NCBI RefSeq assembly: GCF_000813125.1
Contig: NZ_BASE01000138.1
Location: 1 to 49,737 of the forward strand
Origin: Mesobacillus selenatarsenatis SF-1
GTDB taxonomy: Bacteria > Bacillota > Bacilli > Bacillales > Cytobacillaceae
DNA length: 49,737 bases
Reading direction: 5' to 3'
Shown: positions 16,401 to 24,071 of the stretch, one piece after another
Layout of the letters: every line of letters starts with the position of its first letter
Numbering within the stretch: the stretch's first letter is position 1
The notes under the pieces: generated by a model
The model's database searches: none
What the model was told of the DNA's origin: nothing
What the model saw: the letters and a program-made list of their open reading frames with translations, nothing else
Translations under genes and position numbers: made by a program

Positions 16401-17180
16401 CTAAAGGTTTTCACGCAGAGCTTTCCCCAGCACATCTTTGCCGCCTGTAATAGGGATGATACTTCCAGTTATAAAACCGGAATCATCATGCGCAAGAAAG
16501 CTGATAACCCTTGAGATATCTTCCCCGGTACCAGGTCTGCCTACTGGTACAGAAGAGTCCCTGGCATTCAAGGATTCGCTGATTGCTCTTTCTTTCCACT
16601 CGCCAGTGATGTCACCAGGACAGACCATATTGGCTGTGATCCCGTTATCCGCCTCTTCCAACGCAAGTGTCTTTGTCAATGAAGCCAGTCCTGACTTAGC
16701 TGCGGCAAAAGCAGATCTGTAAATCCACCCCGGAGCCGACTCCACCCTGTCGAAACCAACTGTAATGATCCTCCCCCACTTCCTTTTCCTCATAGAAGGT
16801 ATCAGCAAATTTGATAAATAGAAAACGGCGTTTAAATTGCCATTAATTAAGTAAGTCCATTCATGTATCTGATAATCGGCCAATTTCTTTCTTTCCGAAA
16901 TATATGGTCCTGCATTATGAACGACTATATCAATCGCAGTGAATTCCTTCAAAGCCTGCGAAACAATTTTTTCACAATCTTCATAATTTGTTATATCTCC
17001 CTGAACACAGATATTCTTTGTGTTGAACACTTCCGATAGTTCCGCCGCTAGCTGTTCAGCCTCTATTTTGCTGTTCCGATAATTGATAATTACGTTTATA
17101 CCTTCGGCAGCAAGCTGCAGTGCTGTTCGTCTTCCTAAACCGGTGGCACCTCCGGTAATCAAAGCCGTTTTATTTTCCAC
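16401..17180 (-). CDS. FabG-like short-chain dehydrogenase with altered active site
   Basis: The 259-residue protein is a classical SDR by length and motifs: coenzyme loop TGGATGLGRR (TGxxxGxG), VVHNAGPY for the NNAG element, and the C-terminal VCPGDITGEW and GSIIPITGG. However the catalytic YxxxK is replaced by FAAAK in IYRSAFAAAKSGL; the codon is TTT, one base from a Tyr codon. The nearest Tyr lies eight residues before the Lys, not the six-residue gap of enoyl-ACP reductases. The catalytic Ser region (IITVGFDRVESAPGW) is also atypical. It may be catalytically changed or work on an unusual substrate. Single gene with its own terminator. Confidence 0.85.
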   Translation of the reverse strand: MENKTALITGGATGLGRRTALQLAAEGINVIINYRNSKIEAEQLAAELSEVFNTKNICVQGDITNYEDCEKIVSQALKEFTAIDIVVHNAGPYISERKKLADYQIHEWTYLINGNLNAVFYLSNLLIPSMRKRKWGRIITVGFDRVESAPGWIYRSAFAAAKSGLASLTKTLALEEADNGITANMVCPGDITGEWKERAISESLNARDSSVPVGRPGTGEDISRVISFLAHDDSGFITGSIIPITGGKDVLGKALRENL

Positions 17181-17283
17181 AACCTGTACCCCTCATCCTC
17201 ATTAGATTACTTATCACTATACTAAAAAGAAGCAAACTGTTTTGCAACTTTTAGCTTCATATATTGGGAACAATTTGACTTTA

Positions 17284-17311
17284 ACCGCTGGGCCGATGCC
17301 TGCATATAATA
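17284..17311 (+). promoter_or_regulatory. Sigma-K-like promoter of the Hsp20-like gene
   Basis: CATATAATA at 17303-17311 fits the sigma-K -10 consensus CATANNNTA exactly and is preceded by AC at 17284-17285 with a 17-nt spacer, as in sigma-K -35 elements. The predicted start near 17318 leaves a leader of about 33 nt with an AAAGGCGG ribosome binding site. Confidence 0.5.
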
Positions 17312-17350
17312 TCCATATCGAAGATGGTCTGCTTGAAAGGCGGGATATAA

Positions 17351-17827
17351 TTGTTTCCATGGAATCTATTGCCGTTCGACCGTAATACACAGAAGAAGTT
17401 TTTAGAAATGAAACCAGATGAAATCGAAAATTATGTCCAGCAAATGATGGGCAAAATGCTCCAGCCAAATATGCAGGGGGTGTTAAAACCTGAAGAATGG
17501 CTTAAAGGGATGCAACAGCATAACTCACCTGATCCAGTCAAACCGACTAATGGATTAGGTGCGGAAATGTTTGAAACTCATGATTTTGTTTTTGTCAGAG
17601 TACCGCTAAAAGAAGAAGAAGCCTGGCTTAAACAAATGAAACTTTTTTATACTTCAAATCAGGTAATCATTGAACACATTCCTGATATGTCAGATAAACA
17701 CACATTAGTATTGCCAGCAACCGTTAAGCGGAAGGGTGCGGCAGCAAACTACAGGGATGGAGTACTGGAATTAAAGCTTCATAAAATCGTGGATATGCAA
17801 TACGCTGAAATCGACATATCAAATTAA
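17351..17827 (+). CDS. Hsp20/alpha-crystallin-like protein, GerT-like
   Basis: A 158-residue protein with a Met/Gln-rich N-terminal helical part (MKPDEIENYVQQMMGKML) and an alpha-crystallin-like beta domain (about residues 75-150) with the late strands HTLVLPATVKRKGAAANYRDGVLELKL, shown here by its ends HTLVLP and GVLELKL, a degenerate form of the A-x-x-x-n-G-v-L motif. GerT, an Hsp20-like spore protein of B. subtilis made under sigma-K, is the closest relative I can suggest. The start is TTG at 17351, placed by the AAAGGCGG site and by the family N-terminus. The sigma-K-like promoter at 17284-17311 supports a late mother-cell role in coat or germination. Confidence 0.75.
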   Translation: MFPWNLLPFDRNTQKKFLEMKPDEIENYVQQMMGKMLQPNMQGVLKPEEWLKGMQQHNSPDPVKPTNGLGAEMFETHDFVFVRVPLKEEEAWLKQMKLFYTSNQVIIEHIPDMSDKHTLVLPATVKRKGAAANYRDGVLELKLHKIVDMQYAEIDISN

Positions 17828-17852
17828 TTGAAACGAATTCTACGAAAAGAAT

Positions 17853-17888
17853 CTAAAAAAAGAACAGCCTGGCGGCTGCTCTTTTTGA
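17853..17888. terminator. Bidirectional terminator
   Basis: AGAACAGCC and GGCTGCTCT pair (one G-U) around TGGC, with A7 and T5 runs on the two sides, between the Hsp20-like gene and the converging CAP gene. Confidence 0.85.
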
Positions 17889-17893
17889 GTTTA

Positions 17894-18610
17894 TTATTTA
17901 CCAATGAACATTTGTGTCCAATAGTTGCCTGTTGCTACATGGCCTACACCAATGTGTGTATAGCTTGAGTTTAAGATATTTGCACGGTGGCCAGAACTAT
18001 TCATCCATGCTTTTACTACTTCCTCCGGTGTACGCTGTCCCATAGCAATGTTTTCACCTGCTGAACGGTATGAGATTCCAAACTTTTTCATCATATCAAA
18101 AGGTGAACCGTAAGTGGGGCTAGTGTGGCTGAAATAGCCTTTGCTTTGCATATCGCGGGATTTTTCCCTCGCTACTTTGCTTAGTTCAGTATCAAGTCCA
18201 AGTGGTTTTAAACCATTCTTTGCTCTCTCCTGATTTGTCAACTCTACTACTTTTTGCTCATAGGCACTAACTGCTGAAGAAACTGGTGCTGCAGCAGGTT
18301 CTTGAGCAGGTGCTTTAGCTGGCTCCTGAACTGGAGCTGGAGCTGGAGCAGGTTCTTGTACAGGTGCTGGTGCTGTTTTTTCAACAGGCTCCTGTACATT
18401 ATTTTTAGTAGGCTGAGCTTGTTTCCATGAAAATTGGTAGTTCTTAAAATACTTTTGTAAGATAGAATTGATTTGTTCATTGCTTACATTTCCACTTTGA
18501 TAGTAGTAAACCTTTGATTGTATAGTAGATGCATCTGCTTTATCCATGGCTGGATTTGCTGCGAATAAGGCAGCTGCAGCAAAAGCTGTAAGAATCATTT
18601 TCTTGTTCAT
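17894..18610 (-). CDS. Secreted CAP/SCP-domain protein, YkwD-like
   Basis: The 238-residue product has a Sec signal peptide (residues 1-27, ending KADAS), a short domain, a proline/alanine/glutamate-rich linker (about 75-112, repeats of PAPVQEPA) and a C-terminal CAP domain (about 118-238). CAP motifs are visible: VELTNQERAKNGLKPL, YFSHTSPTYGSPF, RSAGENIAMG, and SGHRANIL with the His that binds metal. Such YkwD-type proteins are extracellular and of uncertain activity. GGGAGGAATTCGGG precedes the ATG. It is a single gene; about 400 bp without genes lies upstream. Confidence 0.92.
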   Translation of the reverse strand: MNKKMILTAFAAAALFAANPAMDKADASTIQSKVYYYQSGNVSNEQINSILQKYFKNYQFSWKQAQPTKNNVQEPVEKTAPAPVQEPAPAPAPVQEPAKAPAQEPAAAPVSSAVSAYEQKVVELTNQERAKNGLKPLGLDTELSKVAREKSRDMQSKGYFSHTSPTYGSPFDMMKKFGISYRSAGENIAMGQRTPEEVVKAWMNSSGHRANILNSSYTHIGVGHVATGNYWTQMFIGK

Positions 18611-18995
18611 TCCCGAATTCCTCCCGAAAATTTAGTTTGTCTCTCTCTTGCAAACTAATCATATCACGGGTTTTTTGTAATAAACCTGGGATAAACAGGT
18701 AAAACTATTATTCTACTGAAAGTAATTCTGTTAAGCATTTCCTTTTTATGCAAGATATCAATGATTTAAAGGTTTTAACAGATAATTTGCTTGTTCTGTA
18801 TGAATTGAAGTTTTTTCCTGTTCAATTTCAAATAACCCAGCTAGACCATAAAAAGGAAAGATTAATATATTGACAACTTTTTTCTCGGATTCGTTTCATG
18901 ACATTTTTTTCTGCAATATGACAATCATTAAAGTATATTACAGGCCAAGGAGCAATCACGTGGTTTTGGTCAATTGCCAGATTGGACAGTAGAAT
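18611..18995. other. Intergenic stretch without recognised gene
   Basis: This gap upstream of the CAP gene is A/T-rich. It must contain the CAP promoter, but I see no convincing -35/-10 pair; TATGAT near 18662 on the minus strand is a possible -10. A 41-codon frame at 18748-18873 (plus) has no ribosome binding site and is not called. No repeat or strong inverted repeat is visible until the terminator at 18996. Confidence 0.5.
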
Positions 18996-19024
18996 AAAAA
19001 AAAGCGGCAATCGCCGCTTTTCCC
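18996..19024 (-). terminator. Terminator of the two-component/YtkA operon
   Basis: AAAGCGGC and GCCGCTTT form an 8-bp stem with loop AATC and an A/T-rich flank giving a T run on the minus strand, directly after the stop codon of the YtkA-like gene. Confidence 0.9.
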
Positions 19025-19495
19025 TTAATGTCCATTCTCTTCCTCAGCCTCTGTATCATGGTCCTCCATATCCATTTCATTGGATTTTCCATTTTCCTCC
19101 GGCTCACTTGGATTGCCGATTACAAATTCAATCTTTGGCATGTTATGCATGCTGCGTGCTGTAACGTGAGCAATGAAATAGTAGGTTCCTTCCTCTTCAA
19201 ATGCCTTATTCCAGCGATAAATACCGTTTTCGTCATGTTCGACCACTATCTTTTCATGTTCTTCTGCTTGAGAGCGCCAGATTTCAAATTTCACTTCGTC
19301 GGCATCCTTTACTTCTTCAGTACCGTAAGTAACCTTAGCCTCGAAAGTAACTTCTTCATTTAATTGAGCTTTTTCAGGATTTGCTGTAAGCTCAACTTCC
19401 AAAAAATGTGGTTCTTCTTCTACTTCCTGCTGTGCACAAGCTGTCGCTAACAAACCTAGCAATACTGCCATTAATGTAACCAACAATCGTTTCAT
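19025..19495 (-). CDS. YtkA/FixH-like lipoprotein
   Basis: The 156-residue product has a lipoprotein signal peptide with lipobox LLATAC (Cys20) and a single Ig-like beta domain (about residues 32-125) of the YtkA family: EVELTANPEKAQLNEEVTFEA, split here as EVELTANPEKAQ and NEEVTFEA, and GIYRWNKAFEEEGTYYF. A histidine/methionine-containing stretch (VTARSMHNMPKIEF) could bind metal. The acidic tail ends in HDTEAEEENGH. It should sit on the outer face of the membrane. It lies 77 nt after the sensor kinase gene on the same strand and is followed by a strong terminator, so it is probably the last gene of that operon. Confidence 0.82.
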   Translation of the reverse strand: MKRLLVTLMAVLLGLLATACAQQEVEEEPHFLEVELTANPEKAQLNEEVTFEAKVTYGTEEVKDADEVKFEIWRSQAEEHEKIVVEHDENGIYRWNKAFEEEGTYYFIAHVTARSMHNMPKIEFVIGNPSEPEENGKSNEMDMEDHDTEAEEENGH

Positions 19496-19571
19496 TCAAT
19501 TTACCCCTTAAATAATTTTGTGTTATCGTGGTTCCGAAATTCGGAAAGATGATTAACTTTATTAACAATCT

Positions 19572-20975
19572 CTATAATTCCACGGCCGGAAAATAGAGAC
19601 TGATGGTCGTTCCTTTTCCTAGCTCGCTTGCTATTTCCATTTTACCATCATGTAGCTTAATTAATTTATCAACAATCGCCAGACCAAGTCCAGTACCACC
19701 ATCTGCCCTTGATCTCGCCTTATTCACTCTATAAAAACGTTCAGTCAGTTTGTTGATATCCTCCTCTGCTATTCCCGCTCCAGTGTCTGCAATTTCAACT
19801 TTACAGCCATAGACGTGCTTGGAAAGCATTATTGAAATGCTTCCGCCACATTCTGTATAGCGTATCGAATTGTCGATTATGTTCTGGAAGATCTGTTCGA
19901 GTCTCCCCTCATCTCCGTAAATGATGATATCCGGATCAAGATCAAGTGTTAGGCTGATATTTTTTTCTTTCAAGGCTGGACCATACTTGATTATAAAGTC
20001 CTCCATAAGCTGTGCTAATGGAAAAGGATTTTTTATTAACCGGTATTCATCCGCGTCCAGTCTTGATAAATCGAGTAAATCCTCAACGAGCTTAACCATC
20101 CTGCCAGATTCCCTGTTGATAAGCTTTAAATATTTATTCTTTTCATCCGTTTCTTTTATCATTCCAGTTTCCAGTGCTTCGCTATAACCTTTAATATAGC
20201 TGATCGGAGTCCTGAGCTCATGAGAAACATCGGCGAGGAATTCCCTCTTTTTCTCATCCTCTTTCTGAACAGACTCTGACATATGGTTGAAGGCTTTTGC
20301 AAGCTGGCCAATTTCGTCGTCTGATTTAATATTGACCCGTGCTGAATAATCTCCTCCAGATACTCTTTCAGCTGCCTCCTTCATGGCAGCAAGTGGCCTC
20401 GTTAGCCTGCGAAGCATTTTAAAACCCAGGAAGGCAGCAATAACTATGAATAATACATCGCCAATCAGCCATAAAAAAGAAAAATCAACGGTTAACTCAG
20501 AGATTTTAGCGAGGGGAACATATAAATAAATAATTCCTTCAAGCCGGTTATTGTCAAGGAGTGGAATTGCCACAGCAAGAATCTTCCTGCCAAACCTCTC
20601 CTCAAAACCAGCTTTCATGACCGGTTCACCTTTCAAAAGCAGTTCACGCTCTTCCTTCCCTATTAATGTTTCATAATCAATTGAATAAGGGAGGCAGGCG
20701 CTTAATTCTTTGGGGTTACTGACAAGAAAAACCTCGGATTCGGATTTTTCATTATACCATTCAACCCGCTGTTTCATTTCATCAGTCAATGGGCCGCCTA
20801 TATAGTCGCTAGCAAGGCGGTTCCCTTCTTCTAACAAAGATTCTTCAACAATATCGACATATAACTTTTCATAAAAAAGATAAGATAAAAAGAAGGAATA
20901 CAATACGGTCACCAAAATTGTGGCAGTAACCGTCAGCCAAAGTTTTTTAAACAGGCTGTCAGAAAAAGAAATCAT
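19572..20975 (-). CDS. Sensor histidine kinase (HAMP-HisKA-HATPase)
   Basis: A 467-residue membrane kinase: TM1 at about 14-34, an extracytoplasmic sensor domain at 35-164, TM2 at about 166-186, HAMP at 187-240, HisKA with phospho-acceptor His252 in ADVSHELRTPISY, and the ATPase domain with N-box IFQNIIDNSIRY, G1 DTGAGI and G2 GTGLGLAI. All catalytic motifs are intact. It overlaps the response regulator gene by 4 nt (ATGA). The sensed signal is not evident, but the flanking genes encode two extracytoplasmic lipoproteins, one YtkA-like and one beta-propeller, which could present or respond to it. Confidence 0.93.
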   Translation of the reverse strand: MISFSDSLFKKLWLTVTATILVTVLYSFFLSYLFYEKLYVDIVEESLLEEGNRLASDYIGGPLTDEMKQRVEWYNEKSESEVFLVSNPKELSACLPYSIDYETLIGKEERELLLKGEPVMKAGFEERFGRKILAVAIPLLDNNRLEGIIYLYVPLAKISELTVDFSFLWLIGDVLFIVIAAFLGFKMLRRLTRPLAAMKEAAERVSGGDYSARVNIKSDDEIGQLAKAFNHMSESVQKEDEKKREFLADVSHELRTPISYIKGYSEALETGMIKETDEKNKYLKLINRESGRMVKLVEDLLDLSRLDADEYRLIKNPFPLAQLMEDFIIKYGPALKEKNISLTLDLDPDIIIYGDEGRLEQIFQNIIDNSIRYTECGGSISIMLSKHVYGCKVEIADTGAGIAEEDINKLTERFYRVNKARSRADGGTGLGLAIVDKLIKLHDGKMEIASELGKGTTISLYFPAVEL

Positions 20976-21652
20976 GTTGCTGGCACCTCAAATTTATACC
21001 CTACACCCCAGATTGTTTGAATATAGTCTCCAGTCCCCAGCTTCATCCTCAGCGTCTTGATGTGGGTGTCAACTGTCCTCAGGCTGCCATGATAGTCCAT
21101 GCCCCACACAAATTCAAGAAGCTGCTCCCTGCTAAGGGCCTGCCCCTGGTGTTGAACGAGAAAAACGAGCAACTCAAACTCCTTAAGGGTAAGCGGGATA
21201 ATTTCTCCTTCAACACTAACCCTTCTGCCCTTCTTATCAATATTGATCTTTCCTAGAGTCACTGTATCTTCATCATTTTTGACAAAAGATGTCCTTCTTA
21301 ACAAAGCATTGATTCTGGCTACAAGTTCACCCGGACTGAAAGGCTTGACTATATAATCGTCCCCTCCAAGCTGTAGCCCTCTTACCTTATCCCATTCTTC
21401 ACCTTTAGCAGACAAAAAGATGATCGGCACTTGTGAAAAGGTCCGTATCTTTCCGCAAACAGCAAATCCATCTTCAAAAGGCATCATAATATCAAGGATA
21501 ACAAGATCAAATTCTTGTTCATGGAGTTTTATCAACCCTTCAACCCCGTCAGAAGCATGGGCACATTTAAACCCGGAATTCTCCAAATACATTTGAACAA
21601 GATTACGCATATCCTCTTCGTCATCTATGATTAAAACATTTATGGGATTCAT
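20972..21652 (-). CDS. OmpR-family response regulator
   Basis: The 226-residue regulator has a receiver domain (1-120) with the acidic pair IIDDEED, phospho-acceptor Asp54 in VILDIMMP, the Ser/Lys elements ILFLSAKG-type (IFLSAKGEEW) and VKPFSPGEL, and an OmpR winged-helix domain (about 130-226) with RTVDTHIKTLRMKLG as recognition helix and IWGVGYKFE as wing. It starts 4 nt after the stop of the propeller lipoprotein gene and overlaps the kinase gene, so all are one transcript. It is likely to control this operon among other targets. Confidence 0.95.
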   Translation of the reverse strand: MNPINVLIIDDEEDMRNLVQMYLENSGFKCAHASDGVEGLIKLHEQEFDLVILDIMMPFEDGFAVCGKIRTFSQVPIIFLSAKGEEWDKVRGLQLGGDDYIVKPFSPGELVARINALLRRTSFVKNDEDTVTLGKINIDKKGRRVSVEGEIIPLTLKEFELLVFLVQHQGQALSREQLLEFVWGMDYHGSLRTVDTHIKTLRMKLGTGDYIQTIWGVGYKFEVPAT

Positions 21653-21656
21653 ACTA

Positions 21657-22622
21657 TTATCTCTCCCTCGTTACTATTTGAAATGGCCCGTTGCCTACTT
21701 CCAGCGTTTTTTCGATGGTTAGGCTTTCCGGGTCAATTATATACACTTCGTTGCTGTCGTACCCAGCAACAATAAGCTTATCTGCAAAGAAATCAATTTC
21801 GAACGGATTCGCTCCCACCTTTAAAGAACTCTTCTTTGTTCCGTCCTCTGCCAATTTATACAGCATATTCGATCCATGGCTCAGGACGAATATATCATCT
21901 TCATCCTTTGTGAAATCCACAGGCATTACAGGCGCTGAAATTTCTTTTATTAAACGTCCATTATTAAGGTCATATATGTGAATCAGCTCTTCAACTTCAG
22001 TTCCTTTGCCGTGCCCGCCAATCCATAGCTCATCTTTCTCCCTGCACATTAGTGCTCCGGCTGCTGCAGGATGGATCTCAAACCCTGGAAGCCGCTGTTT
22101 ATTTTCCAAGTCGATTATGCTCAGCATTTCTTGATTATAACTGATCGCATAGAGTTTTTTCTCAGCCTCAAGAAGTGTCAACGGCTCTTTTTCTACCCTA
22201 ACCTCATCCACTTCAGTTCCACCGATATCGAAAAATCGGACACTGTCCCTTTCCTGATCTGCGAACGCAATTTGAGTTCCATCCTCAACTAGTAATGCGT
22301 TTACGATTCCTTCTCCGGTTTTCCAGGACTCAATCTTCTTCCCTTTGCTTAATGAGTATAAGTCAGCAGTTTTCAATGCCTTTCCATAAAGCAATATCGT
22401 ATCCTTATCAGGAAGGATCAGTCCTCCGATGTAAGGGCGGTCTACATTCCAATCAGGTAATTTCTCACCCTTTTCCATGTCATAGAATGAAATTGTCATT
22501 TCCTTGATATTTATCGTAGATATAATAGAAGAATCTTTTCGTATAGGCTCAAAAGATTCAAAAGAACAGGCAGATAACAAGACAGTGAAAGTCGTTGCGG
22601 CAATTATATAAATCCACTTCAT
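21657..22622 (-). CDS. Lipoprotein with YncE/WD40-like beta-propeller
   Basis: A 321-residue lipoprotein: signal peptide with lipobox LLSAC (Cys19), then repeated blade-like strands such as GKALKTADLYSLSKGKKIESW (shown in parts: TADLYSLSKGKKI, DSVRFFDIGG, LSIIDLENKQRL, IHIYDLNNGRLIKE, VYIIDPESLTIEKTL). These D-x-x-x-G/N-K spacings are those of YncE/cytochrome-D1-type seven-bladed propellers. It should be anchored outside the membrane. It is the first gene of the operon with the response regulator and kinase, 4 nt upstream of the regulator, which suggests an accessory sensing role; that is inference. Confidence 0.82.
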   Translation of the reverse strand: MKWIYIIAATTFTVLLSACSFESFEPIRKDSSIISTINIKEMTISFYDMEKGEKLPDWNVDRPYIGGLILPDKDTILLYGKALKTADLYSLSKGKKIESWKTGEGIVNALLVEDGTQIAFADQERDSVRFFDIGGTEVDEVRVEKEPLTLLEAEKKLYAISYNQEMLSIIDLENKQRLPGFEIHPAAAGALMCREKDELWIGGHGKGTEVEELIHIYDLNNGRLIKEISAPVMPVDFTKDEDDIFVLSHGSNMLYKLAEDGTKKSSLKVGANPFEIDFFADKLIVAGYDSNEVYIIDPESLTIEKTLEVGNGPFQIVTRER

Positions 22623-22734
22623 AATTTACTCCTTTTCTCTCACAAGTATCTCATAATATTATATCTCTAATTTGTGATAATTCTATGAAATCGAACTAGC
22701 GGGGGTATTTTTTATCAACTGATTTAAATAAAAA

Positions 22735-22770
22735 AGAAAAAACTTGCCCCGGTTTCTGGAGACAAGTTCT
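22735..22770 (-). terminator. Terminator of the 99-residue protein gene
   Basis: AACTTGTCTCC and GGGGCAAGTT pair with one mismatch around a short loop; the minus strand continues TTTTTTCTTTTTT. Confidence 0.8.
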
Positions 22771-23068
22771 AAAGTATGTAAATGTTATTTAATATTATTG
22801 CCTTTTTAACCGCTATTTCTTTCAGTTCTTCAGCAAGTACTTCTAGTTCCCATGGACTGTCTGATTCAATAATAAGTTCGTTAGGTTTCAGGTTGATTTT
22901 AAAATAAGAATCATGGAACCCCCCACTGAACTCAATTTGCCCCTGAGATACTATACAACGATGGTCATGATCCTCAATCCAGCATCCCTTAACCAACAAT
23001 TCATGGATAACTTCGACATGAACATTTTCTCTAACAAGTTCCAACTCCACGCGGCTTAAACCAGACAT
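22769..23068 (-). CDS. Uncharacterised 99-residue protein
   Basis: A small, slightly acidic protein with no signal or membrane segment. The middle is rich in charged and aromatic residues with a Cys/His cluster (GCWIEDHDHRCIVSQG) and the second half alternates strands and an amphipathic helix (LEVLAEELKEIAVKKAI). I recognise no family. GGAGGAATTCTG precedes the ATG at 23068. Its control region is notable: two Spo0A-box-like sites in inverted orientation (23092-23098 and 23151-23157) flank the likely promoter, so it may belong to the early sporulation or transition-state regulon. Confidence 0.65.
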   Translation of the reverse strand: MSGLSRVELELVRENVHVEVIHELLVKGCWIEDHDHRCIVSQGQIEFSGGFHDSYFKINLKPNELIIESDSPWELEVLAEELKEIAVKKAIILNNIYIL

Positions 23069-23091
23069 CAGAATTCCTCCTTGTTACTAAT

Positions 23092-23098
23092 TGTCGAA
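23092..23098 (+). promoter_or_regulatory. Spo0A-box-like site near start of the 99-residue gene
   Basis: TGTCGAA matches the 0A-box TGNCGAA and is the left half of an 11-bp inverted repeat (TGTCGAAATAT) with ATATTTCGACA at 23147-23157. It lies about 24 nt upstream of the start codon, probably downstream of or at the transcription start, a position suited to repression. Confidence 0.4.
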
Positions 23099-23150
23099 AT
23101 ATTCTTTTCATTAATAGTGTACGAATTTATTTATATACAAGCAAGCATAT

Positions 23151-23157
23151 TTCGACA
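23151..23157 (-). promoter_or_regulatory. Spo0A-box-like site, distal
   Basis: TTCGACA (TGTCGAA on the minus strand) forms the right half of the 11-bp inverted repeat with 23092-23102, about 83 nt upstream of the start codon. Confidence 0.4.
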
Positions 23158-23234
23158 TTTCCCGAAAAAAACCTGCAGGGTATAACGGGACCTCGTATAA
23201 CACAACCAAAATACATCTTCATTTTTTTACAAAA

Positions 23235-23262
23235 AAAGAGACGGCGAATGCCATCTCTAATT
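23235..23262 (-). terminator. Terminator of the rhodanese operon
   Basis: AGAGATGGC and GCCGTCTCT pair with one mismatch around a 4-nt loop; seven T follow on the minus strand, 6 nt past the stop codon. Confidence 0.85.
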
Positions 23263-23267
23263 GAGTT

Positions 23268-23561
23268 TTATTCAGTTGGGCCTTGCCAAGCCATCATGCC
23301 GCCTTGCATGTTGATAACATTATAGCCATAGTACTCAAGGAATTGAGTGGCTCTAGAGCTGCGACCGCCTGAGCGGCAGACCATTACGTAAGTTTTGTTC
23401 TTGTCTAATTCATTCATCCTGAACTCCAGAAGTCCTAATGGAATATGGATTGCTCCCGGAATTTTTCCTTGTGCTACTTCACTTACTTCACGAACATCTA
23501 CAACTTCGAATTCATTTGAGCCCAATCCGTTTTGTACTTCTGTTGGTGTCATCTGATCCAT
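23268..23561 (-). CDS. Single-domain rhodanese
   Basis: A 97-residue cytosolic sulfurtransferase of the rhodanese fold. The active-site loop is VCRSGGRSSR with Cys62 as persulfide carrier; upstream VVDVREVSEVAQGKIPGAIHIP is the conserved CH2A region (shown in parts: VVDVRE, IPGAIHIP). It follows the membrane-anchored rhodanese gene by 21 nt and is the last gene of the CstR-controlled unit, so it probably moves sulfane sulfur during persulfide detoxification. The ATG at 23561 has GGAGG 9 nt upstream; the TTG two codons earlier is less likely. Confidence 0.93.
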   Translation of the reverse strand: MDQMTPTEVQNGLGSNEFEVVDVREVSEVAQGKIPGAIHIPLGLLEFRMNELDKNKTYVMVCRSGGRSSRATQFLEYYGYNVINMQGGMMAWQGPTE

Positions 23562-23582
23562 TTTCAATTTCCTCCTTTATAA

Positions 23583-23948
23583 TTACCAGGCGCTCATGCC
23601 GCCCTTTACATTAGTAACATTATTAAATCCTGCTTTTTTCAATAACTTGCTTGCCTGGCTGCTGCGCATGCCGCTTTGGCAAATGACGACTACATCTTTG
23701 TCCTGTGAAAGTTCTCCTGTCCGGTTAGCAAGCTGTTGAAGCGGGATATTCTTGAATCCTTTGATGTGATTCCCTTTATATTCTCCTGGAGTCCTTACAT
23801 CAACGTATTGCACTCCAGCTTTCTTTGTTTTCATCAATTCCCCTAGTTGTGCTGTCGTGATTTGATTTACTCCCTTAGTTGGAGCGAAACGGCTCCATAA
23901 GAAAGCCACAGCAAGAACGACAATTAATACATTAATTACTACATCCAT
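23583..23948 (-). CDS. Membrane-anchored rhodanese
   Basis: The 121-residue protein has one N-terminal transmembrane helix (about residues 3-20) and then a rhodanese domain with YVDVRTPGEYKGNHIKG and active loop VICQSGMRSSQAS, where Cys90 carries the persulfide. The domain probably faces the cytosol or the membrane surface; topology cannot be fixed. The ATG at 23948 follows AGAGGTG by about 9 nt. It has its own strong promoter with a perfect CstR-type palindrome between cstR and this gene, and is followed 21 nt later by a second rhodanese gene. Confidence 0.9.
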   Translation of the reverse strand: MDVVINVLIVVLAVAFLWSRFAPTKGVNQITTAQLGELMKTKKAGVQYVDVRTPGEYKGNHIKGFKNIPLQQLANRTGELSQDKDVVVICQSGMRSSQASKLLKKAGFNNVTNVKGGMSAW

Positions 23949-24014
23949 CCGTATGCACCTCTTCATCATTTTTGTTATTCATGATCTTGCAGGGATGGAA
24001 TATGATCATCCCGC

Positions 24015-24030
24015 ATACCCATAAGGGTAT
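24015..24030. promoter_or_regulatory. CstR-type operator 2 (perfect palindrome)
   Basis: ATACCCATAAGGGTAT has 6-bp perfect arms with an ATAA centre, the CsoR/CstR operator pattern. It overlaps the last bases of the -10 element and the start region of the promoter at 24029-24057, so binding would block transcription of the two rhodanese genes. Confidence 0.8.
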
Positions 24031-24057
24031 TTTAAGTGACAAAAAACACCTTGTCAA
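24029..24057 (-). promoter_or_regulatory. Sigma-A promoter of the two-rhodanese unit
   Basis: On the minus strand TTGACA (24052-24057) and TAAAAT (24029-24034) are separated by 17 nt. The promoter lies just after the cstR stop codon, giving the rhodanese pair its own regulated start. Confidence 0.75.
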
Positions 24058-24071
24058 GAATAGAAATCATA

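Noticed and set aside
18748-18873. 41-codon plus-strand frame in the gap before the YtkA-like gene
   Set aside because: No ribosome binding site precedes the ATG, and composition is that of A/T-rich spacer.
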